Source: JAGOTN01 sp964538345 | Lineage (GTDB): Bacteria; Patescibacteriota; Minisyncoccia; Phycocordibacterales; JAACPR01 | Length of the DNA stretch: 20,874 bases | Assembly (NCBI GenBank): GCA_964538345.1 | Contig: CAZIFF010000015.1 | Location: 1 to 20,874 of the forward strand | Direction: 5' to 3' | Shown: positions 1 to 6,443 of the stretch, piece by piece | How positions within the stretch are numbered: position 1 is the first letter of the stretch | Layout: every line of letters starts with the position of its first letter | Translations under genes and position numbers: made by a program | The notes under the pieces: model-generated | Seen by the model: only the letters and a program-made list of their open reading frames with translations | Told to the model about the DNA's origin: nothing | Databases searched by the model: none

Positions 1-360
1 TGATAAAGCATTTAAATAAGACGGTAATGTTGCCATCAAAGTCTTTCCTTCACCTGTACGCATTTCTGCAAGATTGCCGTCATTTAAAATCATTCCTCCA
101 ATTAATTGAACATCGAAGTGTCTTTTGCCCAAAAGTCTCTTAGAAGCTTCGCGAACAACAGCAAATGCTTCTGGTAAAATTTCATCTAAAACCTCACCTT
201 CAGCAACTCTTTTTTTAAACTCAAATGTTTTTTCTTTTAATTCAGAATCAGACAAATTTTGAAGGTTATTTTCAAGAGCATTAATAATAGGCACCTTCGC
301 CCCATAACGCTTTATCATTTTTGTATTTTCGTCTTTAAACAGATTGCTTAAAAAACTCAT
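1..360 (-). CDS. secA: Preprotein translocase ATPase SecA, N-terminal 120 residues (cut by window edge)
   Basis: SecA is the cytoplasmic motor ATPase that pushes unfolded proteins through the SecYEG channel. I translated the minus strand from the ATG at 358-360. The protein begins MSFLSNLFKDENTK, and a SecA-type Q-motif region (HFDVQLIGG, residues 81-89) is followed by a Walker A loop AEMRTGEGKT (residues 98-107), which is diagnostic of the SecA NBD1. The reading frame stays open to base 1, so the gene continues outside the window; the missing part would hold NBD2, the preprotein cross-linking domain and the C-terminal tail. No Shine-Dalgarno sequence precedes the ATG. Only 19 bases separate the start from an upstream terminator hairpin, so where the secA transcript begins is unclear. 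The family call is certain. Confidence 0.97.
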   Translation of the reverse strand, partial: MSFLSNLFKDENTKMIKRYGAKVPIINALENNLQNLSDSELKEKTFEFKKRVAEGEVLDEILPEAFAVVREASKRLLGKRHFDVQLIGGMILNDGNLAEMRTGEGKTLMATLPSYLNALS

Positions 361-379
361 AGTTTTTGCATATTAACAT

Positions 380-413
380 AAAAAGTCCTCCACGGCGACA
401 TGGAGGACTTTTT
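380..413 (-). terminator. Intrinsic terminator between the H1-like gene and secA
   Basis: A 13-bp perfect inverted repeat, 380-392 against 401-413 (core GTCCTCCA/TGGAGGAC), surrounds an 8-base loop. A-runs and T-runs flank the stem, so it could terminate in both directions. Read on the minus strand it lies 26 bases after the H1-like stop codon and ends in a U-run, fitting termination of that small gene before secA. The 3' arm contains GGAGGA, but this is about 41 bases from the secA start and locked in the stem, so it is not that gene's ribosome binding site. Confidence 0.85.
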
Positions 414-439
414 ATTCTTTGAGCTTGCGCCCAGTGAAA

Positions 440-562
440 CTATCGCTTCTTTGTAGTCTTTTTCTTTGCAACTTTTTTTGTTGCTTTCTTTACAACTTTT
501 TTTGTTGCTTTCTTTGCAACTTTTTTTGTTGACTTCTTTGCTGCTTTTTTCTTTGCTGCCAT
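440..562 (-). CDS. Histone H1-like Lys/Ala/Thr-rich DNA-binding protein, 40 residues
   Basis: The minus-strand frame from ATG 560-562 to TAG 440-442 encodes 40 residues, MAAKKKAAKKSTKK through to KKKTTKKR. Apart from the initiator Met the only residue types are Lys, Ala, Thr, Val, Ser and a final Arg, arranged as about five units of the type (A/S)TKKV(A/V)KK. This is the composition of eukaryotic histone H1 tails and of bacterial H1-like proteins such as chlamydial HctB. Such proteins bind DNA backbone by charge and lack a folded domain, so a nucleoid role is likely but inferred. The gene sits alone between its own promoter (615-643) and a terminator (380-413), so it is probably a monocistronic, well-expressed unit. 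There is no Shine-Dalgarno sequence before the ATG. DNA repeats of AAAAAAGTTGCAAAGAAAGC type allow the repeat number to change by slippage. Confidence 0.82.
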   Translation of the reverse strand: MAAKKKAAKKSTKKVAKKATKKVVKKATKKVAKKKTTKKR

Positions 563-614
563 GTTAATTTTTTTTGGTTAATGTATTTAAATAATACTCG
601 ACCCCTATGCACTA

Positions 615-643
615 ATTATCTGATACAAAAAAATTAACTACAA
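615..643 (-). promoter_or_regulatory. Predicted sigma70-type promoter of the H1-like gene
   Basis: On the minus strand a -35 element TTGTAG (638-643) and a -10 element GATAAT (615-620) are separated by 17 bases, the optimal spacing. Transcription would start near 608 and give a leader of about 45 bases before the ATG at 562. A perfect DnaA box lies about 19 bases upstream of the -35 element. Confidence 0.6.
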
Positions 644-661
644 TATTTTTTTAACAAAATG

Positions 662-670
662 TGTGGATAA
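662..670. promoter_or_regulatory. Perfect match to the DnaA box
   Basis: TGTGGATAA at 662-670 is the exact complement of the consensus DnaA box TTATCCACA. It is the only perfect box I noticed, and it lies in the AT-rich spacer upstream of the H1-like promoter. One box can arise by chance in 20 kb of AT-rich DNA, so a role in replication initiation or in regulating the neighbouring gene is only a possibility. Confidence 0.4.
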
Positions 671-696
671 ACTTTTTTTGTAAAAATAAAAATAAA

Positions 697-718
697 AAAA
701 TATTTTCAAAATATTTTC
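697..718. repeat. Tandem AT-rich 11-mer, two exact copies
   Basis: AAAATATTTTC occurs at 697-707 and again immediately at 708-718. It lies 27 bases from the DnaA-box match. AT-rich tandem repeats next to a DnaA box resemble an unwinding element, but two copies in a very AT-rich stretch are weak evidence. Confidence 0.5.
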
Positions 719-786
719 GTAAAAATAATTTTTAAAAAAATAAAAAAAATATTTTAATGAAGAAAATTAGTAGAAAATAATTTTAA

Positions 787-826
787 AAAATAAAAACTCG
801 AGAAAATTTTCTCGAGTTTTTATTTT
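787..826 (-). terminator. 40-bp perfect palindrome acting as a bidirectional intrinsic terminator
   Basis: The 40 bases from 787 to 826 are a perfect inverted repeat with no spacer, centred on AAAATTTT with CTCGAG on each side. In RNA this folds as an ACUCGAG/CUCGAGU stem with an A/U loop and U-rich flanks on both strands. On the minus strand it follows the GC-rich structured element at 834-900 by only seven bases and fits as its terminator. Confidence 0.7.
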
Positions 827-847
827 CACGATCCGACACGGCCGGCA

Positions 848-883
848 GGTACGGGCTCCAAAATGAATATCTATTGTGAGTGT
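848..883 (+). repeat. Copy 1 of an inverted-orientation repeat shared with 1072-1110
   Basis: The plus strand carries GGTACG (848-853), AAATGAATATCT (861-872) and TTGTGAGTGT (874-883). All three occur on the opposite strand at 1072-1110. The first two are in the same relative order in both copies, with a few differences and one indel between them; the third lies on the other side of the block. Confidence 0.7.
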
Positions 884-918
884 AGCTGTCGGCCGTGTCG
901 AATAACGAACTACAGAAT

Positions 919-946
919 ATTATATATAAAAAAATGTTTTATACAA
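919..946 (-). promoter_or_regulatory. Predicted promoter of small RNA 1
   Basis: On the minus strand -35 TTGTAT (941-946) and a consensus -10 TATAAT (919-924) are 16 bases apart. The same two hexamers with the same spacing occur before the 77-residue membrane protein gene (18630-18657). No gene follows before the terminator at 787-826, which is why I read the transcript as non-coding. Confidence 0.6.
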
Positions 947-1042
947 TCCAACCAATTAAAATTTATTTTCATAAAAATATTAATTATTTTTCATATCTAA
1001 AATGCTAATTTTATTCATAATGGAAAATTCTTATTTAAAAAC

Positions 1043-1069
1043 AAAAAATCTCGCAGAGCGAGATTTTTT
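1043..1069 (-). terminator. Strong intrinsic terminator
   Basis: A 12-bp perfect stem, 1043-1054 against 1058-1069 (AAAAAATCTCGC/GCGAGATTTTTT), closes a 3-base loop. Runs of A and T on each side make it usable on both strands; on the minus strand GTTTTT follows. It ends small RNA 2 and would also stop read-through from the O-antigen-ligase-like gene, whose stop codon is 80 bases upstream. Confidence 0.88.
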
Positions 1070-1109
1070 GCAGATATTCATTTCAGTGCCACGTACCGCG
1101 ACACTCACA
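1043..1109 (-). ncRNA. Predicted small RNA 2, complementary to small RNA 1, family not recognised
   Basis: A minus-strand transcript from near 1109 to the terminator at 1043 would be about 67 bases. It would fold as a 9-bp hairpin (1097-1105 with 1085-1093, loop of three bases), then a single-stranded stretch containing AAAUGAAUAUCU, then the terminator hairpin. The hairpin contains two G-U wobble pairs that would be A-C mismatches on the plus strand, so the minus strand is the better folding strand. The 5' end UUGUGAGUGU and the stretch from GGUACG to AAUAUCU are complementary to the loop of small RNA 1. It may instead be a processed 3' UTR of the ligase-like gene, which ends at 1150. Confidence 0.45.
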
Positions 1110-1110
1110 A
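1072..1110 (-). repeat. Copy 2 of the inverted-orientation repeat shared with 848-883
   Basis: Plus-strand AGATATTCATTT (1072-1083), GCC-A-CGTACC (1088-1097) and ACACTCACAA (1101-1110) match the reverse complement of 848-883. The 12-base and 10-base blocks are exact. A chance match of this extent within two 40-base stretches is very unlikely. Confidence 0.7.
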
Positions 1111-1115
1111 AAAGT

Positions 1116-1143
1116 ATCATAGCACATTATATTAATAATGCAA
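1116..1143 (-). promoter_or_regulatory. Predicted extended -10 promoter of small RNA 2, overlapped by a dyad
   Basis: On the minus strand -35 TTGCAT (1138-1143) and -10 TATGAT (1116-1121) are 16 bases apart, and TGC directly precedes the -10, making an extended -10 element. A dyad CATTAT-ATTA-ATAATG (1125-1140) fills the spacer and could be an operator. It lies just after the stop codon of the ligase-like gene. Confidence 0.5.
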
Positions 1144-1149
1144 TACCTA

Positions 1150-3285
1150 TTAAAAGATATCCTCTCCTGCTTGAATCTTTTTAATTATAGAATCTGCTTG
1201 TGTTTTTCCTTCTGGAAATTTTTGTGAAAGAGTATTTAGTATTTCAATAGCTTTTTCTGAATCTCCATTTCTATAATATGCCACTGCCAATGAAGCGTAA
1301 GCTTGAACATTATCAGGATCTGCATTTAAATTATTTTCAGCAAGCATTACAACTCTGTAACCATTTCCTGTTGCATATGCTTCATCAATAAGACTTTTAT
1401 ACTTTTCTTGATCTTTAATTCTAAGTGTAGATTTTACATATTGAGCCCAAATAGTATCGTTGGATGGTTCAAGTTCATAAACTTTTCTTATCAACTCATA
1501 AGCTTCTTTAGTTTTTCCTTGTTGAAACAAAAGTTCTACCAATGGAGAATACATAAATTGTTTTGTTGGTGATACTTTAATTGCTTGCTCAAAGAATCCT
1601 CTAGCTAAATCTAAATTACCAGTCTGCGCAATAATCTGTCCTGACATCACAAGGAATCTAGAATCATTTGGATATTCATTTGTATGTTTTTGTATTTCTG
1701 ACATTGTTAAATCCACAAGCGACTGTTTTGATTCAAGAGTTCCACCTTGAACTCTAAGTGCCTTACTTGTAAAAACAACTAATTGCATTCTTGTTTCTGG
1801 ATCACCAAAAGTATCTTTGCTTAAAGCTTTCTTAAATGAATCAATACTCTTATCAAGCTCATCAATTGATTTTGGTTTGATTGATGAAATCATTTCTTTA
1901 TTTTGTAAATAACTTTCAGCGTTCATACCCCAAACAGTAGCCGGTATCGCAATCAAAACAATTATAGAAATCGGAACAGCAAAAGCTTTAGAGATATTTT
2001 TTGCTTCCCAAAATACAAATGATTTTGAAGTTTGAGAATGAATAAATGCAAGAACTAAGAAGAACAACATATAGCTAGTGATGTTATCGAACACAAAAAT
2101 GTTGTGAACGATGTAAGCCGCAAACATTGCAGTTAGACTAGATTTAATTGCTGGTGAAAAATTATTAGACGGTCTCCAAATATAATAAATTGCGACAATT
2201 ATTATAGATAAGTAAGAAATCAATCCCAAAAATCCCGCTGCCACCAACCAATCAAGAAAGATATTGTGAACACGATCAAACCATTGTTCTTGATTCCACA
2301 TTCGAACATCGTAATTTACATCAAAAATCGGTCCGTAATTTCCTTGTCCGTATCCAAGTAGTGGTTTATTTTCAACAGCCTTCCAAGCAATTCCCCAGTT
2401 GATAAATCGAGCTAACACAGTACCACTGTCTAAAGATATTTCTGAAAGTCTTCTAAGTGCCACACTACTTTGAACAATAGATGAATCTTTAAAACCAAAA
2501 ACTAAAGTCACGAATAACACTACTGCAACAATTGCGGCAACAACTCCCTTTCTTAGATTTTTTCTTTGTGGTTCTAAGATTGCAGACAAAACAATTGCAA
2601 AGAATAATCCACCAATTACCGCAATAATTGTTCCTCTTGTAGCTGTTAGGAAAATTGTTACAACTTGCATAATGATAGCCACAACGTAAAAATACTTTGC
2701 CCAAACGTGAGTATTATCTTTTAACAAAAGATAAAGTGTAATAAAAACACTCAACAACATAAATGCACCTAGATATGTAGCGTTACCAAAAGTTCCGTCA
2801 ATACGATCAGCAGAAAGCCCAACGTCCAACACTCCTCCTTTTTGAAGAAAAGCATATATAGCGTGTCCGACGCTTGTAACAATTAACGCATTCCAAAAAT
2901 TATTCCACATTTCTTTTGTATTAATTACAGAAGAAACAATTAGAAAATATCCAAACATATGCAGAAGAGTTACATACCCTTCCATTCTTTCGTAATTACT
3001 CCAAAAACTATATTCTGGATTGATACCTTGAAGATTGGCAATTAACACAATTATCAAAAATGAGAGAAGGCTCCATAGAATACAAGATTTCTTCGGACGA
3101 TATATTGGATCTAAAATCGCGAGAATAATCCAAAGACCAAACATTACTTCCACCAATACACGAAATGCATAAGCTTTACCTGTAATAAATGGGAAGTATA
3201 AATCAGTAGCTACAACGAAAGGTATTAAAAGCGACGCAAAAACTCCAGTTATTAAAATTCTTCGTAAAATTGTATTAATTGTCAT
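1150..3285 (-). CDS. O-antigen ligase/polymerase-like membrane protein with TPR tail
   Basis: This 711-residue protein belongs to the Wzy_C/WaaL-type family, which transfers or polymerises lipid-linked glycans on the outer face of the membrane. Residues 1-455 contain about twelve hydrophobic segments. The family pattern is clear: GTFGNATYLGAFM (164-176), ATRGT with Arg217 after a transmembrane segment, GYGQGNYGPIFD (311-322), then VHNIFLDWLVAAGFLG (339-354) with His340. A conserved Arg and His at matching places are needed by WaaL ligases. Residues about 470-705 are TPR-like helical repeats such as GNLDLARGFFEQAIKVSP and GDSEKAIEILNTL, expected outside the membrane. It lies divergent from the flippase gene, 48 bases away, which supports a joint role. 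The acceptor may be a lipid, a pilin or a surface-layer protein. Family call is firm; ligase versus polymerase is open. Confidence 0.85.
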   Translation of the reverse strand: MTINTILRRILITGVFASLLIPFVVATDLYFPFITGKAYAFRVLVEVMFGLWIILAILDPIYRPKKSCILWSLLSFLIIVLIANLQGINPEYSFWSNYERMEGYVTLLHMFGYFLIVSSVINTKEMWNNFWNALIVTSVGHAIYAFLQKGGVLDVGLSADRIDGTFGNATYLGAFMLLSVFITLYLLLKDNTHVWAKYFYVVAIIMQVVTIFLTATRGTIIAVIGGLFFAIVLSAILEPQRKNLRKGVVAAIVAVVLFVTLVFGFKDSSIVQSSVALRRLSEISLDSGTVLARFINWGIAWKAVENKPLLGYGQGNYGPIFDVNYDVRMWNQEQWFDRVHNIFLDWLVAAGFLGLISYLSIIIVAIYYIWRPSNNFSPAIKSSLTAMFAAYIVHNIFVFDNITSYMLFFLVLAFIHSQTSKSFVFWEAKNISKAFAVPISIIVLIAIPATVWGMNAESYLQNKEMISSIKPKSIDELDKSIDSFKKALSKDTFGDPETRMQLVVFTSKALRVQGGTLESKQSLVDLTMSEIQKHTNEYPNDSRFLVMSGQIIAQTGNLDLARGFFEQAIKVSPTKQFMYSPLVELLFQQGKTKEAYELIRKVYELEPSNDTIWAQYVKSTLRIKDQEKYKSLIDEAYATGNGYRVVMLAENNLNADPDNVQAYASLAVAYYRNGDSEKAIEILNTLSQKFPEGKTQADSIIKKIQAGEDIF

Positions 3286-3292
3286 GGTGAAA

Positions 3293-3298
3293 ACTATA
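3293..3298 (-). promoter_or_regulatory. Possible -10 element of the ligase-like gene
   Basis: On the minus strand TATAGT lies seven bases before the ATG at 3285, so transcription would start almost at the start codon. No good -35 is visible. The same 48-base spacer also carries TATAGT at 3325-3330 on the plus strand, ahead of the flippase. Both are weak calls. Confidence 0.3.
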
Positions 3299-3333
3299 AC
3301 AAAAAACTAGCCAGAAAAACAGCTTATAGTAAT

Positions 3334-4596
3334 ATGGCAATATTCATGAAAAACATAAAAAACCTAATATATAAAGGGTTACGAAAAAGTGAACATTATA
3401 CAAAGACAGATATGATTGTCTTGGTTAAAGAAGGAAGCTGGCTGTCATTTGGAAAAATAATTGGAATGATAGCAACCTTGGGACTTACATATGTTTTAGC
3501 TAATTTCCTATCTCAAGAAGATTATGGCCAATATAAATTTGTATTATCAGCTTTTGGAATAATTACTGCTTTCTCACTTACAGGATTAGGTACTTCTTTA
3601 GTTCAATCTATAGCAAAAGGTTTTGAAGGGACTTTTTTTGAAGCCATCAAAGTACATCTGAAATGGAGCATGGTAATGACAGTAATTGCAATTGTTGTAG
3701 CAATTTATTATTTCTTAACTGGAAATAATTTATTAGGAATTTCTATGTTACTCGTAGCCATTGCCGCGCCAGTAATGCAAACATACACAATGTATAGTTC
3801 CTACCTTCAAGGAAAAAGAAATTTTCGTGATGATTCGTGGTTTGGTTTCTGGTATAACATGGTTCCAGCAATCGCAATAATTTTAGCAACTTTAATTTTT
3901 AATTCTTTCGTAATAGTTTTAGCAACATATTTTATTAGCTATTCACTCATAACTTTATATATACACAACAAGGTTAAAAAAACTATTGATACAAATTCAC
4001 CAATTGATCCTGAATCAATACCATATGGAAAACATCTTTCTCTAATGAATGTTTTAGGCGGAATCTCTTCTAATATAGATAAAATTTTAATATTTCATTA
4101 CTTGGGCCCAGTCGAATTGGCTATCTACACAATCGCTTTAGCAATACCTCAACAGCTGAGAACTTTGGATAGACTTATCAACTCCCTGTCTGCTACAAGA
4201 CTACCAATCTTATCAATACAACAAATTAAAAAAGTTTTACCTAGAAAATCTTTATTCTTATTTTTAGCTTCTCTATTTATAACAATTATTTATATTGTTA
4301 TTGCACCAATCTTCTTTAAAATATTTTTTCCAAATTATTTAGAAGCCGTATTTTATTCACAAGTATATGTTTTAATTATGCTTTTCTCACCGACAACACT
4401 ACTAAGACAAACATTAACAGCGCACACTAGAACAAAAGAGTTATATATCATGCAAACAGCAATGCCTATTATCAAAATAGTTGGTTTATTCATATTATTA
4501 CCGCCGTTTGGAATAATGGGAGCAATAGGAGCAATTTTTCTATCAGAGATAACTCGTCTTATTATGATCTTGTATTTTTATAAAAAATTAAACTAG
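3334..4596 (+). CDS. Wzx-type polysaccharide flippase
   Basis: This 420-residue protein is a member of the polysaccharide transporter (MOP/PST) superfamily, which flips undecaprenyl-linked oligosaccharides across the inner membrane. About twelve hydrophobic segments are visible. The family pattern is present: NFLSQEDYGQYKFVLSAFG (57-75) near the N-terminus, and a central SSNIDKILIFHYLGPVELA (245-263) followed by YTIALAIPQQL. It is the only plus-strand gene in the window, divergent from the ligase-like gene and convergent with the next glycosyltransferase, overlapping its end by nine bases. ATG at 3334 or at 3346 (Met5) could both be the start; neither has a Shine-Dalgarno sequence. I kept the longer form. 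The substrate is not readable from sequence. Confidence 0.9.
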   Translation: MAIFMKNIKNLIYKGLRKSEHYTKTDMIVLVKEGSWLSFGKIIGMIATLGLTYVLANFLSQEDYGQYKFVLSAFGIITAFSLTGLGTSLVQSIAKGFEGTFFEAIKVHLKWSMVMTVIAIVVAIYYFLTGNNLLGISMLLVAIAAPVMQTYTMYSSYLQGKRNFRDDSWFGFWYNMVPAIAIILATLIFNSFVIVLATYFISYSLITLYIHNKVKKTIDTNSPIDPESIPYGKHLSLMNVLGGISSNIDKILIFHYLGPVELAIYTIALAIPQQLRTLDRLINSLSATRLPILSIQQIKKVLPRKSLFLFLASLFITIIYIVIAPIFFKIFFPNYLEAVFYSQVYVLIMLFSPTTLLRQTLTAHTRTKELYIMQTAMPIIKIVGLFILLPPFGIMGAIGAIFLSEITRLIMILYFYKKLN

Positions 4597-5514
4597 AAGT
4601 TTTTCAATTTCTTTTTTTAACGAATCAGAGAATTTTTCATATGTAATAAGAGAGCTGGCAACTTGAACATTTTTTTCTAATTCATTTCTAAAATCAGAAT
4701 CATTCCATAGTTTTAAAATTGCATTTTTATATTCTTCAACATTTCCAGCCTCAACAAGAATACCGTGAACGTTGTGAGTGATGTAATCACCGGCAGTAGC
4801 GCTTTTTGTAGTAATAATAGCTTTTCCAACAGAAAGTGCATTACTAATATCACAATGACCATGAGGCACTTTACTCAAAAGAAGTGGCACGACTACAAAC
4901 CTAGAATCCTTCATCATCTGAATATATTCATCAAGAGGTAAATGTCCGAAAGTTTGAACATTTCCCGGAATATCTTTTGGAAGTTCCTGATCTGTTACAA
5001 CTTTTGCAGGAATATCAGTATTTCTAATTGCGTCAAAAAATGACTGATGATCTCTTTTATGATTTCCACCACAAAAAATAAAATCTCCAGATTTTCTTTC
5101 TTCTAATTCAACTAATTGCTTTTTAGATGGATAATGTAAAAAAACAAATCTATTTCTTAATTCTGGTAAAAATCTATCTACCTCTTCATGAGAATATACA
5201 ATCACTTTTTCTATTTGCTTAACATGATCATCGTTAATTTGTTGATTGTCTGTGATTATTTTAGTGTTTGGTAAAAATATCTTTCTAAAAGGCAAAAACC
5301 ATTTAAGCATTCTTGTTGTAGTTCCAAAAACTATAACTTTTGGTTTTTGAGAAAAAGCTTTTACACACAGTTTAGGGAAAATTTTTAATTCCTCTGATGG
5401 AGTTGGATATGCTGTTAATAGTATTTGATTTTTAAAGTCATTCTGAGCAACATCAGTGCTCCAGAAAGCTCTGTTCCTAGCTACGACCAAAATATCCTTA
5501 TTAATATCAATCAT
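4588..5514 (-). CDS. Glycosyltransferase, GT-B fold (GT4-like)
   Basis: This 308-residue protein has the C-terminal half of a GT-B glycosyltransferase. GDFIFCGGNHKRDHQSFFDA (143-162) matches the loop and helix that open the nucleotide-sugar domain. VQTFGHLPLDEYIQMMKDSRFVVVP (186-210) and CDISNALSVGKAIITTKSA (221-239) match the usual later strand-helix units, ending in GILVEAGNVEEYKNAI. In place of a classical E-X7-E motif it has HGHCDISNALS, so it is a divergent member. The N-terminal half is short. Its ATG overlaps the stop of the upstream GT2 gene as ATGA, so translation is probably coupled, and it is the last gene of the cluster. No terminator is visible after it; its end overlaps the convergent flippase gene. 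Donor and acceptor are unknown. Confidence 0.78.
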   Translation of the reverse strand: MIDINKDILVVARNRAFWSTDVAQNDFKNQILLTAYPTPSEELKIFPKLCVKAFSQKPKVIVFGTTTRMLKWFLPFRKIFLPNTKIITDNQQINDDHVKQIEKVIVYSHEEVDRFLPELRNRFVFLHYPSKKQLVELEERKSGDFIFCGGNHKRDHQSFFDAIRNTDIPAKVVTDQELPKDIPGNVQTFGHLPLDEYIQMMKDSRFVVVPLLLSKVPHGHCDISNALSVGKAIITTKSATAGDYITHNVHGILVEAGNVEEYKNAILKLWNDSDFRNELEKNVQVASSLITYEKFSDSLKKEIEKLLV

Positions 5515-6434
5515 GACAGTATCTTATACAAAAATTTCAATATTGGCGATGAAAAAGGAATTTTAGTGAGAATCCACAAAACAAAATTACGGATATTCTT
5601 ATAAGCAGACCAAGAATCACTAGCTAATTCACGCGCACGCTTTAAATCCCCTTTTAAGATAAAACCCAATGTTGCACCATAAGCATAATCAGAATATCTT
5701 CGTGGACATTTTTTTAAATAGACATCCTTAAATCTGTTTAAATGCTCTGAAATGAAATCGGCTCTATTTATACTTGAATTTATATTTAGTTTTTTTCTTT
5801 TTATAGTTAATGAATTTTTATCAGAAAATAGAAAATGATCACCCAATTCTTGGTCTACATGAAACCAACCACCTGCAGAACATAGTTCATTATTAATCAT
5901 GAAATCTAAATTCTTTCCTCTATATAAAATTTGTTTTTCTTGATGCGCTGATGTTTTTGACATCCTTACCAACTTAAATTTTGGCATATTTGCACATATC
6001 ATTGTTTCTAGGGAAATAAATCCTTCTGGTATTTTTTTGAATTCAATTTTTTGCTCATTTCTAAAAACATTTGTTGGTGCTGAGATAGTCAGCGTATCTG
6101 GAAATTCTTTAGCTTTTTCAATTAAAACTTCAATCGCATTTGGATACAAGACATCATCACTATCCCAAACTATAGAATATTCCCCTTTTGCCATTTTTAA
6201 ACCAGTGTTTCTTGCAAATGTGGCTCCTTGATTTTTTTCTAAAATATTTAAAACAATTTTTTCACCAAATTTTTCTTTTAAAATTTTAGAGGTGTTATCA
6301 GAAGACCCATCATCAACAACTATAATTTCCAATTCTTTATATGATTGATTCAAAACACTTTCAATAGATTTTGAAACCGCATCTACTCTATTATAAGTAG
6401 CAATGATTATTGAAACTAAAGGATTATTATTCAT
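5511..6434 (-). CDS. Family 2 glycosyltransferase (GT-A fold)
   Basis: The first 100 residues are a textbook GT2 domain: PLVSIIIATYNRVDAVSKSI (5-24), SVLNQSYKELEIIVVDDGSSDNT (26-48), GATFARNTGL (70-79) and the metal-binding WDSDD (90-94). The enzyme would transfer a sugar from a nucleotide donor with inversion, in the cytoplasm at the membrane. The middle section (about 120-215) differs from typical GT2 enzymes, and the last 60 residues hold hydrophobic or amphipathic stretches (281-306) that may attach it to the membrane. The upstream methyltransferase stops nine bases before its ATG, and its own TGA overlaps the next ATG. Donor and acceptor cannot be told from sequence. Confidence 0.92.
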   Translation of the reverse strand: MNNNPLVSIIIATYNRVDAVSKSIESVLNQSYKELEIIVVDDGSSDNTSKILKEKFGEKIVLNILEKNQGATFARNTGLKMAKGEYSIVWDSDDVLYPNAIEVLIEKAKEFPDTLTISAPTNVFRNEQKIEFKKIPEGFISLETMICANMPKFKLVRMSKTSAHQEKQILYRGKNLDFMINNELCSAGGWFHVDQELGDHFLFSDKNSLTIKRKKLNINSSINRADFISEHLNRFKDVYLKKCPRRYSDYAYGATLGFILKGDLKRARELASDSWSAYKNIRNFVLWILTKIPFSSPILKFLYKILS

Positions 6435-6443
6435 AAATACACA

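Larger units (their letters stand above)
563..786. other. Gene-free, extremely AT-rich spacer upstream of the H1-like gene
   Basis: No convincing coding frame is present. The stretch from about 640 to 786 is nearly all A and T, with long A-runs and T-runs. It holds the H1-like promoter, the DnaA-box match and a tandem AT-rich 11-mer, each listed separately. Otherwise I see no structured element. Confidence 0.7.
787..912 (-). ncRNA. Predicted structured small RNA 1, family not recognised
   Basis: A promoter (919-946) should start a minus-strand transcript near 912, and the palindromic terminator at 787-826 should end it, giving about 125 bases. The body (834-900) is GC-rich in an AT-rich setting and forms a long hairpin. 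CGACACGGCCG-type arms at 834-848 and 886-900 pair over 15 positions, with one C-A mismatch on this strand, around a 37-base loop. Inside the loop a C-C mismatch is followed by a possible UAC/GUA pairing. I do not recognise SRP RNA (no GGAA-capped helix 8 motif), tmRNA, 6S RNA or a tRNA. The loop carries two stretches complementary to small RNA 2. One caution is that the mismatched position becomes a G-U pair on the plus strand, so plus-strand transcription is not excluded. Confidence 0.5.

Noticed and set aside
361..413. GGAGGA at 402-407 as secA ribosome binding site
   Set aside because: It is about 41 bases from the secA ATG and paired in the terminator stem; the nearer ATG at 377-379 is out of frame with secA.
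834..900. SRP RNA, tmRNA, 6S RNA or tRNA
   Set aside because: No GGAA-capped SRP helix, no tRNA-like TTCRANYY arm or CCA end, and too short for tmRNA or a normal 6S RNA.
1121..1143. dif-like XerC/XerD site
   Set aside because: The dyad has 6-bp arms and a 4-base centre, not 11-bp arms around six bases, and lacks the conserved XerD arm.
1002..1184. 60-residue plus-strand open frame
   Set aside because: It runs through the 1043-1069 terminator hairpin and into the opposite-strand 3' end of the ligase-like gene, with no recognisable protein.
4588..4620. Terminator between the convergent flippase and glycosyltransferase genes
   Set aside because: Only a 5-bp AAACT/AGTTT stem is visible; too weak to call.
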